DNA of 53,473 nt, taken from Lachnospiraceae bacterium. GTDB lineage: Bacteria; Bacillota; Clostridia; Lachnospirales; Lachnospiraceae. Below, piece by piece: positions 42,574 through 51,280 of this stretch (its first letter is position 1; every line of letters begins with the position of its first letter). Position numbers and translations under genes: made by a program. The stretch covers positions 1 to 53,473 of the forward strand of contig JAGAQI010000014.1 in assembly GCA_017622795.1 (NCBI GenBank), read 5' to 3'. Below the pieces are notes generated by a model. The model searched no databases. It saw nothing but the letters and a program-made list of their open reading frames with translations, and was not told the origin of the DNA.

Positions 42574-43554
42574 ATGGAAACCATCACCATTTATGTAAAT
42601 CCAAACGGCACTAAAGATGCTGCTACCATAAGCGAAGCCTTTACCCTGGCTATGGCAGCTCCTGCAGAATCTGCTGTAGAAATACACCTCGCTGCCGGAA
42701 CCTATAAAGAAAAGTTGGACTTAGAGCGGGATCATATCTCCCTTATCGGCGAAGATGCGGAGCATACTATTATCACCTTTGATGACTATGCCCTGTTTAT
42801 GATGCCGGACAATCTCAAGCGGGGAACCTTCCGTTCCTATACTATTTTTATCCACGGCAATCATTTTACCGCCAAAAACCTCACCTTCGCCAACACCGCA
42901 GGTTATGGTGCAAAAATAGGTCAGGCCGTAGCGGTTTATGCAGACGGCGATTGCATGACCTTTGAAAACTGCCGTTTCCTCGGTCGCCAGGATACCCTGT
43001 TTACCGCTCCGTTGCCGCCAACGGTTATCGAATGGGGCGGATTCCGTGGTCCAAGAGAACATGCACCAAGAGACAACGGCACCCATTACTATAAAAACTG
43101 CTACATCGAAGGAGACGTGGATTTCATCTTTGGCGGCGCAACCGCGTATTTTGAAGAGTGTGAAATTTTCTCCATGGCCCGTGGCGGTGACCCGGAAGGC
43201 TACGTTACTGCAGCCTCCACGCCGGAAGGAAAACCTTACGGTTATGTGTTTGACAGATGCCGTTTCACCTCTGACTGTGCGCCGGAAACCGTATATCTGG
43301 GACGTCCGTGGCGCAACTTTGCAAAAACCGTTATTCTCCGCTCCGAACTTGGAGCCCACATAAAAAAAGAAGGCTGGCACGACTGGAACAAAGAAGAAGC
43401 AAGAGAACAAAGCTTTTATGCCGAATATGAAAACTACGGTCCCGGCGCTTCCCCGGAAACCAGAGTATCCTGGAGTCATCAACTGACCGCCGAAGAAGCT
43501 GCCCGCTATACAAAGGAGAACATCCTATGGAACAACGCAGATTTCCAAAAATAG
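42574..43554 (+). CDS. Pectinesterase family protein, cytoplasmic
   Basis: This 326-residue right-handed beta-helix protein has the CE8 pectin methylesterase motifs: GQAVAVYADGD, GRQDTLF, GDVDFIFGGATAYFEEC and YLGRPWR, containing the catalytic aspartates and the substrate arginine. It has no signal peptide, so it acts inside the cell, probably on imported oligogalacturonides that still carry methyl esters. AAAGGAG precedes the start. It overlaps the following esterase gene by 28 bases, so the two are translated together. Confidence 0.92.
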   Translation: METITIYVNPNGTKDAATISEAFTLAMAAPAESAVEIHLAAGTYKEKLDLERDHISLIGEDAEHTIITFDDYALFMMPDNLKRGTFRSYTIFIHGNHFTAKNLTFANTAGYGAKIGQAVAVYADGDCMTFENCRFLGRQDTLFTAPLPPTVIEWGGFRGPREHAPRDNGTHYYKNCYIEGDVDFIFGGATAYFEECEIFSMARGGDPEGYVTAASTPEGKPYGYVFDRCRFTSDCAPETVYLGRPWRNFAKTVILRSELGAHIKKEGWHDWNKEEAREQSFYAEYENYGPGASPETRVSWSHQLTAEEAARYTKENILWNNADFQK

Positions 43555-44612
43555 AAACCTATTACAGCACTCTGCAGGCCATGCAGGCCCGCTTTGAAGA
43601 AGAGGAACGGTCTGACCGCCTTCAGGCAGAAACTGTGGAAGAATATATTACCTGGAAGCGCCAAACCAGAAAGCTTTTGGCGGACCTTATCGGGCTTCCG
43701 AAAATGCAATCCTGTGACCCGGCTCCAAATACGCTGGAGGTTGTAGCGCTTGCCGGCGGCATCACCAGGGAAAAAGTAGTCATTCAGGTGGAACCCGGTA
43801 TTTATATGCCAATGTATATTTTGATTCCGGAAAAGCTCCGTCAAGGCGATGTGCAATGCTTTATTGCCCTTCCCGGCCACCAGGGAGCAGGTAAATATTC
43901 CGTAGCGGGCTGTTATGATATCCCTGCCGCTATGGACTGTATTGAAAAATTCCACTATGACTACGGTATGCAACTGGCAAAAGAAGGTTTTGTCACCTTT
44001 TGCCCGGATTGCCGAGGCTTTGGAGAACGAAGGGAAGCTGCCATGCAAAATGACGAAGAAGCTCATTTTAAAAACGGCAGCTGTTATCAGATTTCCCACA
44101 TGGCAGAACCACTGGGCATGACCTTAGTGGGAATGAATACCTGGGATATTTTCCGCTTAATTGACTATATCAAAACCCGTACCGAATGGAACACCGCACA
44201 AGTCGGCTGCCTCGGTTTTTCCGGCGGCGGCATGCAGACCCTTTGGGCTGCTGCGTTGGACGACCGTATCAGCGTGGCTGTAATCAGTGGATATTTATAC
44301 GGCTATAAAGAAGCACTGCTCACCCGGAACGGCAATTGCAACTGCAATTATGTGCCGCACCTTTGGGAGCATGTGGACATGGGCGATATTGCCGCACTGC
44401 TGGCACCTCGTCCTGTCTGGGTACAAAGCTGCGCAGAAGACCACTTAAACGGCGCTCGCGGGCTCCAAAATGTGGAAGAGCAGATAGATATCATGCGAAA
44501 TGCATACCGTCTCTATCAATCGGAGGACCGCATTTTCCATGAAATCTGCCCCGGTGGTCATCAATGGCACGAAGAAAACCTAAAAGAATATTTACAGAAA
44601 CTTGGTGTGTAA
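43527..44612 (+). CDS. Alpha/beta hydrolase, acetyl esterase-like
   Basis: This 361-residue protein is an alpha/beta hydrolase of the dienelactone hydrolase/acetylxylan esterase (Abhydrolase_7 or CE7-like) kind. The nucleophile elbow is GFSGGGMQT near residue 233, the oxyanion region LPGHQGAGKY lies near 115, the acid is expected in QSCAEDHLNG near 297, and the histidine is in PGGHQWHEE near the end. There is no signal peptide. AAAGGAGAAC lies upstream of the start inside the pectinesterase gene. The pair would remove methyl and acetyl esters from pectin fragments in the cytoplasm. Confidence 0.85.
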   Translation: MEQRRFPKIETYYSTLQAMQARFEEEERSDRLQAETVEEYITWKRQTRKLLADLIGLPKMQSCDPAPNTLEVVALAGGITREKVVIQVEPGIYMPMYILIPEKLRQGDVQCFIALPGHQGAGKYSVAGCYDIPAAMDCIEKFHYDYGMQLAKEGFVTFCPDCRGFGERREAAMQNDEEAHFKNGSCYQISHMAEPLGMTLVGMNTWDIFRLIDYIKTRTEWNTAQVGCLGFSGGGMQTLWAAALDDRISVAVISGYLYGYKEALLTRNGNCNCNYVPHLWEHVDMGDIAALLAPRPVWVQSCAEDHLNGARGLQNVEEQIDIMRNAYRLYQSEDRIFHEICPGGHQWHEENLKEYLQKLGV

Positions 44613-44648
44613 GATCTAGTCTCTGTTACCAAAGTGAAAGGATTTATT

Positions 44649-45392
44649 ATGCAGTTACATGGACTTAGCAAATTAACCTTACTGGATTTTCCGGGACATC
44701 TTGCCTGTACCGCATTCACCGGCACCTGCAATTTCCGGTGTCCTTATTGTCATAATGCACCGTTGGTACTGGCACCCGGTTCTTGTCCTGTCATTACGGA
44801 AGAGGAGTTCTTTGAGTTCCTTGCATCCCGCAAGGGCAAGCTGGATGGTGTCTGCATCACCGGCGGAGAGCCGACCCTGCAGCCGGATTTATCGGAATTT
44901 ATCTCCAAAATCAAAGCAATGGGGCTTTTGGTTAAACTGGACACTAACGGTTATCAACCGGAGGTATTAAAAAAACTGTTAGACGCCCAACTGCTGGATA
45001 TGGTAGCCATGGATATCAAAAATTCCAGGGATTTTTATGCTTCCACAGCCGGAGTGCACGAAGCCTCCTTTGAGCTGGAACGTATTGAAAAAAGCATTTC
45101 CCTGCTGTTGCAATCCGGAATCCGCCATGAGTTCCGCACAACCGTCACAAAGGAACTCCACAGCACGGAAAAAATGCAGCATATCGGCGCATGGCTGTCA
45201 GGGTTGGGCGGAAAGATATTTCACACCAGCACCCTGCCTTCCGTTTACTATATACAAAATTTCAAAGATTCCGGAAATTTGGTCTGCGGCGATACATCCC
45301 GCTTCCATCCCGTAGAAGATGAGGTTCTTCAGGAATTTATTTCTGTTTTACAACCATATATTCCAAATACAAAACTCCGGGGACAAGGATAA
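44649..45392 (+). CDS. nrdG: Anaerobic ribonucleotide reductase activating protein-like radical SAM enzyme
   Basis: This 247-residue radical SAM protein has the cluster motif CNFRCPYCHN near residue 26 and CITGGEPTL, matching the NrdG-type activases of anaerobic class III ribonucleotide reductase (the longer form, as in TIGR02495-like proteins). No nrdD gene is in the window, so the partner is elsewhere and the symbol is provisional. The ATG at 44649 has GAAAGGA upstream. Its final codons form the 5' arm of the terminator. Confidence 0.8.
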   Translation: MQLHGLSKLTLLDFPGHLACTAFTGTCNFRCPYCHNAPLVLAPGSCPVITEEEFFEFLASRKGKLDGVCITGGEPTLQPDLSEFISKIKAMGLLVKLDTNGYQPEVLKKLLDAQLLDMVAMDIKNSRDFYASTAGVHEASFELERIEKSISLLLQSGIRHEFRTTVTKELHSTEKMQHIGAWLSGLGGKIFHTSTLPSVYYIQNFKDSGNLVCGDTSRFHPVEDEVLQEFISVLQPYIPNTKLRGQG

Positions 45393-45410
45393 ACTTACCT
45401 TGTCCTTGCG
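45379..45410 (+). terminator. Terminator overlapping the end of nrdG
   Basis: GGGACAAGG, which encodes the last residues, pairs with CCTTGTCC after a nine-base loop containing the stop codon. The tail is TTGCGTTTATT, a weak T-run. Confidence 0.7.
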
Positions 45411-45434
45411 TTTATTACAAAAAACTGGTACGAT
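45406..45434 (+). promoter_or_regulatory. Possible promoter of the ABC-F gene
   Basis: TTGCGT (45406-45411), 17 bases, TACGAT (45429-45434), set in the tail of the nrdG terminator. Confidence 0.5.
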
Positions 45435-45466
45435 AATACAGAATAATCCACACGGAAGGAAATGCT

Positions 45467-47323
45467 ATGAATCTCTTAACCCTAGAAAATGTAAGTAAAA
45501 GCTTCACGGAACGTATGCTCTTTGACCATATCAGCTTAGGAATAAATGAAGGGGACAAAATCGGCGTCATCGGTATTAACGGCACCGGTAAGTCCACCCT
45601 GCTTAAAATCATTGCTGGTTTGGAAGATACGGATGAAGGAAAGCGCACCTGCGGTAACAAGCTGCGCATCGCATACCTGCCGCAGACTCCGGTGTTTGAC
45701 GACACCAAATCCATTCTTGCCAATGTATGCGAAGGACAGACTGCAAAAGAAAGCTACCGTAACATCACCGGCGAAGCCCGTTCCATGCTTTTAAAGTTTG
45801 GTATTAACAATCCAGAAGGCAGTGCTTCCACTCTGTCCGGCGGCCAGAAAAAACGCGCTGCTCTGGTCCGCACCCTGCTTACCGAATCCGATTTACTTGT
45901 TTTGGACGAGCCGACCAACCACTTGGACAGCGACATGACCGAATGGCTGGAGGAGTACTTAAACAAGTGGAAGGGCGCCTTTATCATGATTACCCATGAC
46001 CGGTATTTCCTTGACCGCGTCACCAATAAAATCGTGGAACTTGACAAAGGAAAGCTCTACTCCTATCAAACCAACTATTCCGGCTTCATTGCCTTAAAAG
46101 CAGAACGGGAAGAAATGGCTCTTGCTACCGAAAGAAAAGCAAAAACCCTGTTTAAAACCGAGCTTGCCTGGATGCAGCGTGGCGCCAGAGCCCGCTCCAC
46201 CAAACAGAAAGCGCATATTCAGCGGTTTGAAGCCCTCCGGGACCGTGAAAAAATTGTAGAGGACGGTTCCGTAGAAATCAACGCCCTCTCCTCCCGTATG
46301 GGCAAAAAAACCATCGAGCTTTATGATATCTGCAAAAGCTATAACGGTGTCACCCTCTTTGAGCCCTTCCGCTACATTTTGCTCTCCACCGACCGCATCG
46401 GTATTGTGGGACACAACGGCTGCGGCAAATCCACCCTGCTGAATATCATCACCGGAAAAATTGAGCCGGACACCGGCTATGTGGACATGGGCACCACCAT
46501 GAAAATCGGTTACTTCTCCCAGGAGAACGAAGCCCTGGACCCAAATCTAACAGTATTACAATATGTCCGCGACACCGCCGAATACATCGAAACCAAGGAA
46601 GGCACCATGTCCGCTTCCGCCATGTGCGAGCAGTTCCTCTTTGACGGTTCCATGCAGTATACCCGTATCGAAAAATTATCCGGTGGCGAAAAGCGCCGTC
46701 TGTACCTACTAAAGGTGCTGATGGAAGCACCGAATGTTCTGATTTTGGACGAGCCAACCAACGATTTGGACATCCAGACCTTAACTATTTTGGAAAGCTA
46801 TTTAGAAGATTATCCCGGTATCGTGGTTACCGTTTCCCATGACCGCTATTTTCTTGATAAAATTGCTACACGTATCTTTTCCTTCGAGAACGGTAAAATT
46901 GCCCGTTATGAAGGAAATTACAGCGATTTTAAGGAGGCTCAGAAGGAACGGGGCATCGTAGCCGCAAACTCCGCGCCAAAGAATAGCATAAAGAACGGCG
47001 GCAATACATCCGGTGCTGCAAATTCTGCCACGGATAACCCAGATTCCGCCGACTCCAAATCCACCTGGAAGCAGAGGGACAGTAAACTTAAATTCTCCTA
47101 TAAAGAGCAGAAAGAATACGAAACCATTGATGCCGACATTGCCGCTTTGGAAGAAAAAATCGCCAATTTAGAAATGGAAATTGCCGGAGCCGCAACCCAG
47201 TATTCCCGGCTCACCGAACTGATGACAGAAAAAGAACAGGCCGAAACTGCCCTGGAAGAAAAAATGGACCGATGGGTTTATTTAAATGATTTGGCAGAGC
47301 AGATTGAGGCCGCAAAAAAATAA
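45467..47323 (+). CDS. ABC-F family ribosome-associated ATPase
   Basis: This 618-residue cytoplasmic protein has two ABC domains and no membrane segments. Domain one has GINGTGKST, LSGGQKKRAAL and LLVLDEPTNHLD. The interdomain linker (about 225-300) is the arm that reaches the peptidyl-transferase centre. Domain two has GHNGCGKST, LSGGEKRRLYLL and VLILDEPTNDLD. A basic, Ser/Ala-rich linker leads to a C-terminal coiled coil (about 545-618). Members either rescue stalled ribosomes or protect against antibiotics; which applies cannot be told from the sequence. The ribosome site is GGAAGGAAA. Confidence 0.93.
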   Translation: MNLLTLENVSKSFTERMLFDHISLGINEGDKIGVIGINGTGKSTLLKIIAGLEDTDEGKRTCGNKLRIAYLPQTPVFDDTKSILANVCEGQTAKESYRNITGEARSMLLKFGINNPEGSASTLSGGQKKRAALVRTLLTESDLLVLDEPTNHLDSDMTEWLEEYLNKWKGAFIMITHDRYFLDRVTNKIVELDKGKLYSYQTNYSGFIALKAEREEMALATERKAKTLFKTELAWMQRGARARSTKQKAHIQRFEALRDREKIVEDGSVEINALSSRMGKKTIELYDICKSYNGVTLFEPFRYILLSTDRIGIVGHNGCGKSTLLNIITGKIEPDTGYVDMGTTMKIGYFSQENEALDPNLTVLQYVRDTAEYIETKEGTMSASAMCEQFLFDGSMQYTRIEKLSGGEKRRLYLLKVLMEAPNVLILDEPTNDLDIQTLTILESYLEDYPGIVVTVSHDRYFLDKIATRIFSFENGKIARYEGNYSDFKEAQKERGIVAANSAPKNSIKNGGNTSGAANSATDNPDSADSKSTWKQRDSKLKFSYKEQKEYETIDADIAALEEKIANLEMEIAGAATQYSRLTELMTEKEQAETALEEKMDRWVYLNDLAEQIEAAKK

Positions 47324-47329
47324 AGAAAA

Positions 47330-47385
47330 AAGGCTGCACAGGTTCTTCTTATTAAAGTGTACCTGCTTGCAGCCTTACTTTTATT
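47330..47385. terminator. Shared terminator between the ABC-F and AI-2E genes
   Basis: AAGGCTGCACAGGT (47330-47343) pairs with ACCTGCTTGCAGCCTT (47361-47376), with a two-base bulge. A-runs and T-runs on both sides serve convergent genes. Confidence 0.85.
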
Positions 47386-48436
47386 CTTCCGTTATACTAC
47401 TGACTTTCCATATACTCTTAATTAAAACCAATCCAAAGGGTCCCAGAAACAGTCCCGGCACACCAAATAACTCATATCCTATATATACTGCCATAAGACT
47501 CTGTACCGGGCGGATACCCATTTTACCCCCCAGAAGCTTGGGCTCCAGGTACTCCCTGATAAACTGACACACACCAAACAAAGTGAGCAATACCGCTCCC
47601 GCAAATGCCTTGCCCCTGATAAAGCTAACTATCGACCAGGGCACTAAAATCAGACCGCTGCCAAGTACCGGAAAAGCATCAAACAGCCCAATAGCCAAAC
47701 CAAATAACATTGCATAGGAATTTCTGATCAAAAGCAATCCCAAGGTACATACGGTACTGACCAGAAGAATCAAGACTATCTGGGTTTTTACATAAGCAAT
47801 CCCGGCTCCCGAAAGCTCATGCCTTACCTGATGCCATTCCTTCTCCATGAAGGATAACATTCCTGTTTCCTTTTTTTCTTCTTTTTTGTACTGTTCCCCT
47901 ATTGTATCCGCAAGAAACAGCAGAACCGCCACAAAAACAATAATAACTGCTGCTACCAGTTCCGTAACCGAAAGCGCCGCTTTTAAAGAATTTTTCGTTA
48001 AAAACGGTATCAGTTCCTCCCGAAAAAAGAGCACAATTCCATCCAAACCGTCACTGAGTACGGTAAAAGTTCTTCCCTTTTCCAAACGAAGCAGCGAATC
48101 AAAATACCCGCAGGCACCTTCCATGTACCCGCCCCATTCCTCTGCGTACATGTCATAATTTCCTACAAATTCCGCAAACTGACCAAGTAAAAGCTTTACT
48201 GCATAAGCAATTCCTCCGCCGACAGTACCTAAAAAGACAATTAAAAGAAACGCTCCCGCAATAGCCGGTTTTATTTTGAAACGTCTCCACAAAAAACGTA
48301 CCGGTTTTCGCAGTACCGCTGCGATAAAATATGCTAAAATAAATGGGAAAAACAAAGGCAGGAGAAATCGGAATCCTAAATATACAATTCCAATAATTAC
48401 TGCCAGTCTCACCAGTTTCTTATATTTCTCCCGCAT
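47381..48436 (-). CDS. AI-2E family transporter-like membrane protein
   Basis: This 351-residue integral membrane protein has about eight membrane segments, an N-terminal basic start, a periplasm-facing loop of about 100 residues and the conserved C-terminal pattern of the family: AIGLFDAFPVLGSGLILVPW, then FIREYLEPKLLGGKMG and YELFGVPGLFLGPF. The family includes TqsA and sporulation-associated YtvI-like proteins. Despite the name, many members do not move autoinducer-2, and the substrate here is unknown. Confidence 0.9.
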   Translation of the reverse strand: MREKYKKLVRLAVIIGIVYLGFRFLLPLFFPFILAYFIAAVLRKPVRFLWRRFKIKPAIAGAFLLIVFLGTVGGGIAYAVKLLLGQFAEFVGNYDMYAEEWGGYMEGACGYFDSLLRLEKGRTFTVLSDGLDGIVLFFREELIPFLTKNSLKAALSVTELVAAVIIVFVAVLLFLADTIGEQYKKEEKKETGMLSFMEKEWHQVRHELSGAGIAYVKTQIVLILLVSTVCTLGLLLIRNSYAMLFGLAIGLFDAFPVLGSGLILVPWSIVSFIRGKAFAGAVLLTLFGVCQFIREYLEPKLLGGKMGIRPVQSLMAVYIGYELFGVPGLFLGPFGLVLIKSIWKVSSITEE

Positions 48437-48483
48437 TCCTCTTTCCTCCGGCGCCGTAGTATTATTGTTATTGTGGCAAAAAA

Positions 48484-48508
48484 AGAAACGGCTTATTCAG
48501 CCGTTTCT
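48484..48508 (-). terminator. Terminator of the lipoprotein gene
   Basis: AGAAACGGCT pairs with AGCCGTTTCT around a five-base loop, followed by TTTTTTT in the minus direction. Confidence 0.9.
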
Positions 48509-48515
48509 AAAATTA

Positions 48516-49856
48516 CTAATATTCACTAAATATATTTAATGCTTTGGCAAGCTCTTCATCAAAGCCTTCCGCATAGGAAAAAATAATAGCTATATAATAT
48601 CCATCCTGGATTCTGACACAGTAATCCTGATAAACAACGATTCCGTCCGCGGTTGTTGCTTCCATATATAAATCCAGATATTCCTGACCGCCGATTTCCA
48701 CCGTATACAGATTTTCATCAAAGGAATAAGTTAAGCCCTGCAACTCTCCTAACCATACAAAAGCTTCCTTCATCATTGCAATATGGGATTCTGCCGTTTC
48801 ATCTTCCTCGGTTACAGGTTCTGCTAAAAGCTGCACTACCGGAACGCCATACGGCCATGCAAACTCCAAGGAAAGGGCTGTTGCTGTACTTTCATTTACT
48901 ACGTTTACTCCTTCCGGTAATGTAACACGCATATTCAGCCACTCATTTTCGTATCCGGTTTCCGTCACAATACCTGCTTGGAACACAGTTGCTGTTGGCT
49001 CCAGCTCTATTTCCGGTAAATAAACCGGCTCGGAATCATATGCACCAAAAGAAAGAATCAGATTCTCGGCATTTTTTTCCGATGCTTCAGTATAAGTGAT
49101 GCAGATAACAATCATTCGGGACTCTTTTTTTCTGGCAATATAGTCCTGATAAACCTTCTGACCGATTCCGTAATCTACGGCCACGGATAGTCCAATATAT
49201 TCCTCGCCTCCGATTTGGCCAATATAAAAGTTCTCAGCAGTTTCCACCGTTGGCTTTGTTGCACTGTTTCTAAGATTTTCCACCACAGTTGCAAGATAAC
49301 TCTCCACTGACATGGAAAGATACAGCAGCGGCAGACGTTCTGTCTGAACAATGACATTTGCACCGTCGGCATACTGTGCCATCATTTCTGTTACGGTAGT
49401 CAATGCTGTATAATTCAACATTTCTTCTGCCTTTTCGCCATACATAAGTACTGCATTCTGGCGCATAAGTTCATCCAGCTCGTCTTGTGTTTTCATGATA
49501 ACACCCGGCTGGCAGGTAAACCGCAGGTTCATCCATTCACTGGCAAATCCTTCCTCAGTTACCGTCCCCTTAGCATAGGTGTCCTCGATTAATGGCTCCG
49601 GTGTTGGCGTTGCTGTCGGTTCCGGCGTTGGTGTTGGCGTTGCTGTCGGTTCCGGCGTTGGCGTTGCTGTTGGTTCCGGTGTCGGCGTTGCTGTCGGTTC
49701 CGGTGTTGGTGTTGCTGTCGGTTCCGGTGTCGGTGTAGACGTTGCTGTTGGTTCTACGGTTGGTGTCGGTGTCTCTTCACTGCTTTTGCTTCCGCATGCT
49801 GTCATCAAGCATGCCAGCAAAAATACGCCCAGCAGTACCTTTAGTATCTTTTTCAT
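48516..49856 (-). CDS. Lipoprotein with Pro-Thr repeats and two related domains
   Basis: This 446-residue protein has a lipobox, LMTAC, at residues 17-21, so it is lipidated and tethered outside the membrane. A Pro-Thr-Glu-Ala repeat (about 30-90), based on the eight-residue unit EPTATPTP, acts as a stalk. Two related domains follow (about 98-280 and 290-446), each opening with a matching segment ([10 protein letters not shown] and [10 protein letters not shown]) and ending in a tyrosine-rich strand pattern such as [10 protein letters not shown] do not recognise the family. Start supported by GGAGAAAAATT. The length of the repeat may vary between strains. Confidence 0.8.
   Translation of the reverse strand: MKKILKVLLGVFLLACLMTACGSKSSEETPTPTVEPTATSTPTPEPTATPTPEPTATPTPEPTATPTPEPTATPTPTPEPTATPTPEPLIEDTYAKGTVTEEGFASEWMNLRFTCQPGVIMKTQDELDELMRQNAVLMYGEKAEEMLNYTALTTVTEMMAQYADGANVIVQTERLPLLYLSMSVESYLATVVENLRNSATKPTVETAENFYIGQIGGEEYIGLSVAVDYGIGQKVYQDYIARKKESRMIVICITYTEASEKNAENLILSFGAYDSEPVYLPEIELEPTATVFQAGIVTETGYENEWLNMRVTLPEGVNVVNESTATALSLEFAWPYGVPVVQLLAEPVTEEDETAESHIAMMKEAFVWLGELQGLTYSFDENLYTVEIGGQEYLDLYMEATTADGIVVYQDYCVRIQDGYYIAIIFSYAEGFDEELAKALNIFSEY
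49594..49755. repeat. 24-base tandem repeat in the lipoprotein stalk
   Basis: About six or seven imperfect copies of a 24-base unit beginning GGTTCCGGTGTTGGCGTTGC on the plus strand encode the Pro-Thr stalk in the minus direction. Unit length is a multiple of three, so copy-number change keeps the frame. Confidence 0.85.
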
Positions 49857-49883
49857 AATTTTTCTCCTTTTTCCCTTTAAAAA

Positions 49884-50579
49884 TTATTTTAAAGTAATTA
49901 CGGTAAATTCATGACCGTAAAAGCTTTCTTTGGTTACTTCACCGATCTCTTTTTCTTTTGCAAAATCTTCTTCCGGACGGTTTAAGGAAAGGATCAATCG
50001 GGAATAACCTCCCTTGCCTTCCGCATCTGCTTTTTCATATGCGGCAGCCTCGTCCTTTAAAATTTTTGCTAAAATGTCCGGAGCGCAATCGGTGGAATCC
50101 AGCACCAGATTATAGTTGGACATATTAAAATATTCGATATTATAAAGCTCTTTGTAGCGAGTATCTTCTGTTTCTGCGCGTTTCTTTAAATTGGCCTTCG
50201 CATCCTCTAAAGATGCATAATGCTCTACTTCTCCGCGGGTTGCATCTCCTGCTACACGCTTTGCAGCCACATCCAGGCTGACAGATAAAAATACCTTAAA
50301 GGACTTGTCCACAAAATGCCAGGCCAGGCGGGAATCAAATAAAATACTCTTATCCGGATTTTCCCTGGAGATTCTTGCAGTCGTATCATCAATTTCATGA
50401 TCATACTTTGGATCTTTATTCATCAGCTCATTCATTTCCAACACGCTGAGCCCATGCTCTTCTGCAATTTTACGGATTACCTTTCCGGTGGAAAAAATTT
50501 CATATCCGTATTCTGCTTCTAATATTTTACTTAATGTGGACTTACCACTTCCTAAATTACCTGTTAATGTAATATGCAT
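49884..50579 (-). CDS. Cytidylate kinase-like P-loop protein
   Basis: This 231-residue protein has Walker A GNLGSGKST at residues 7-15 and an AAA_17/cytidylate-kinase-like core, with GYEIFSTGKVIRKIAEEHG, the aspartate in FDSRLAWHF and the lid region RVAGDATRGEVEHY. The C-terminal 50 residues are an extra segment not seen in ordinary CMP kinases. The family often includes shikimate- or cytidylate-kinase-like proteins of uncertain substrate. It is upstream of the lipoprotein gene by 27 bases on the same strand. Confidence 0.8.
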   Translation of the reverse strand: MHITLTGNLGSGKSTLSKILEAEYGYEIFSTGKVIRKIAEEHGLSVLEMNELMNKDPKYDHEIDDTTARISRENPDKSILFDSRLAWHFVDKSFKVFLSVSLDVAAKRVAGDATRGEVEHYASLEDAKANLKKRAETEDTRYKELYNIEYFNMSNYNLVLDSTDCAPDILAKILKDEAAAYEKADAEGKGGYSRLILSLNRPEEDFAKEKEIGEVTKESFYGHEFTVITLK

Positions 50580-50655
50580 GTTTATGTACCGACCTTTCTT
50601 TGGTAGTTTTATTAAAATATTGTAACAAAAAAAACAAAGGCTGTCTACGCATTGT

Positions 50656-50684
50656 TTGCAAAAGTTTTTATTGCATGGTATAGT
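50656..50684 (+). promoter_or_regulatory. Promoter of the VanZ gene
   Basis: TTGCAA (50656-50661), 17 bases, TATAGT (50679-50684), divergent from the kinase-like gene. Confidence 0.8.
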
Positions 50685-50738
50685 ATGTTTGTTATTTGTT
50701 TACACTTTTTTAGACTAATAAAAGGAGTTTTTCTTTCC

Positions 50739-51257
50739 ATGAAAATAAATCACACAAATAAACCTGTTGTCACTCTGTTGTTGAAAATAGGATCTTTTCT
50801 TCCTACCTTGCTTTTACTGTTCCTGATTTTTGGATTTTCCGCTCAGGATGGCGAGTCCTCCGGTTCGCTGAGTTTTGAAATCAGTCTCTTTCTTGTAAAG
50901 CTGAGCTCTCCTCTTCTTCCGGCAGCCATGTCCGAGGAAGTTCTTTTTGAGCGGGCAGAACTGATTCACTATTTTGTAAGAAAAGCAGCCCACATGACTG
51001 AATATTTTTTACTTGCGCTTTCCTTACAACTACCGCTTACTGCCTGGCTGTCAAAAATTCTTTTCTGGAAACACCGCATTTTTATCGGTTTTGCTACTAC
51101 CGTATTGTTTGCTGCTTTCGATGAATTTCATCAGACCTTCGTTCCCGGAAGAAGCGGAAATTTCACCGATGTATGCATTGACTCCACCGGAGCACTTGCC
51201 GCCTCTTTATGTTTATTATTGTTTTATTCCATACGTCAAAAAAAGCTTGCCCGGTAA
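50739..51257 (+). CDS. VanZ family membrane protein
   Basis: This 172-residue protein has four membrane segments and the VanZ-like motifs FGFSAQDGESS, RKAAHMTEYFLLALSL and the end AAFDEFHQTFVPGRSGNFTDV with the aspartate-glutamate pair. VanZ-like proteins are often envelope-related; the original member gives low-level teicoplanin resistance, but most homologues have no known role. AAAGGAG precedes the ATG at 50739. The last codons (Lys-Leu-Ala) are the 5' arm of the terminator at 51240-51276. Confidence 0.9.
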   Translation: MKINHTNKPVVTLLLKIGSFLPTLLLLFLIFGFSAQDGESSGSLSFEISLFLVKLSSPLLPAAMSEEVLFERAELIHYFVRKAAHMTEYFLLALSLQLPLTAWLSKILFWKHRIFIGFATTVLFAAFDEFHQTFVPGRSGNFTDVCIDSTGALAASLCLLLFYSIRQKKLAR

Positions 51258-51276
51258 CAGGCAAGCTTTTTCTTTA
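51240..51276. terminator. Terminator overlapping the VanZ stop
   Basis: AAAAGCTTGCC pairs with GGCAAGCTTTT around an eight-base loop that contains the VanZ stop codon, with T-runs in both directions. It also ends the convergent Na/Pi symporter gene. Confidence 0.9.
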
Positions 51277-51280
51277 TACT

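Noticed and set aside
42721-44099. Long minus-strand open frames opposite the pectinesterase and esterase genes
   Set aside because: They mirror coding sequence of two well-recognised enzymes and have no independent support.
49594-49755. Repeat suggestive of a CRISPR array
   Set aside because: The units are contiguous without spacers and encode an in-frame Pro-Thr stalk.
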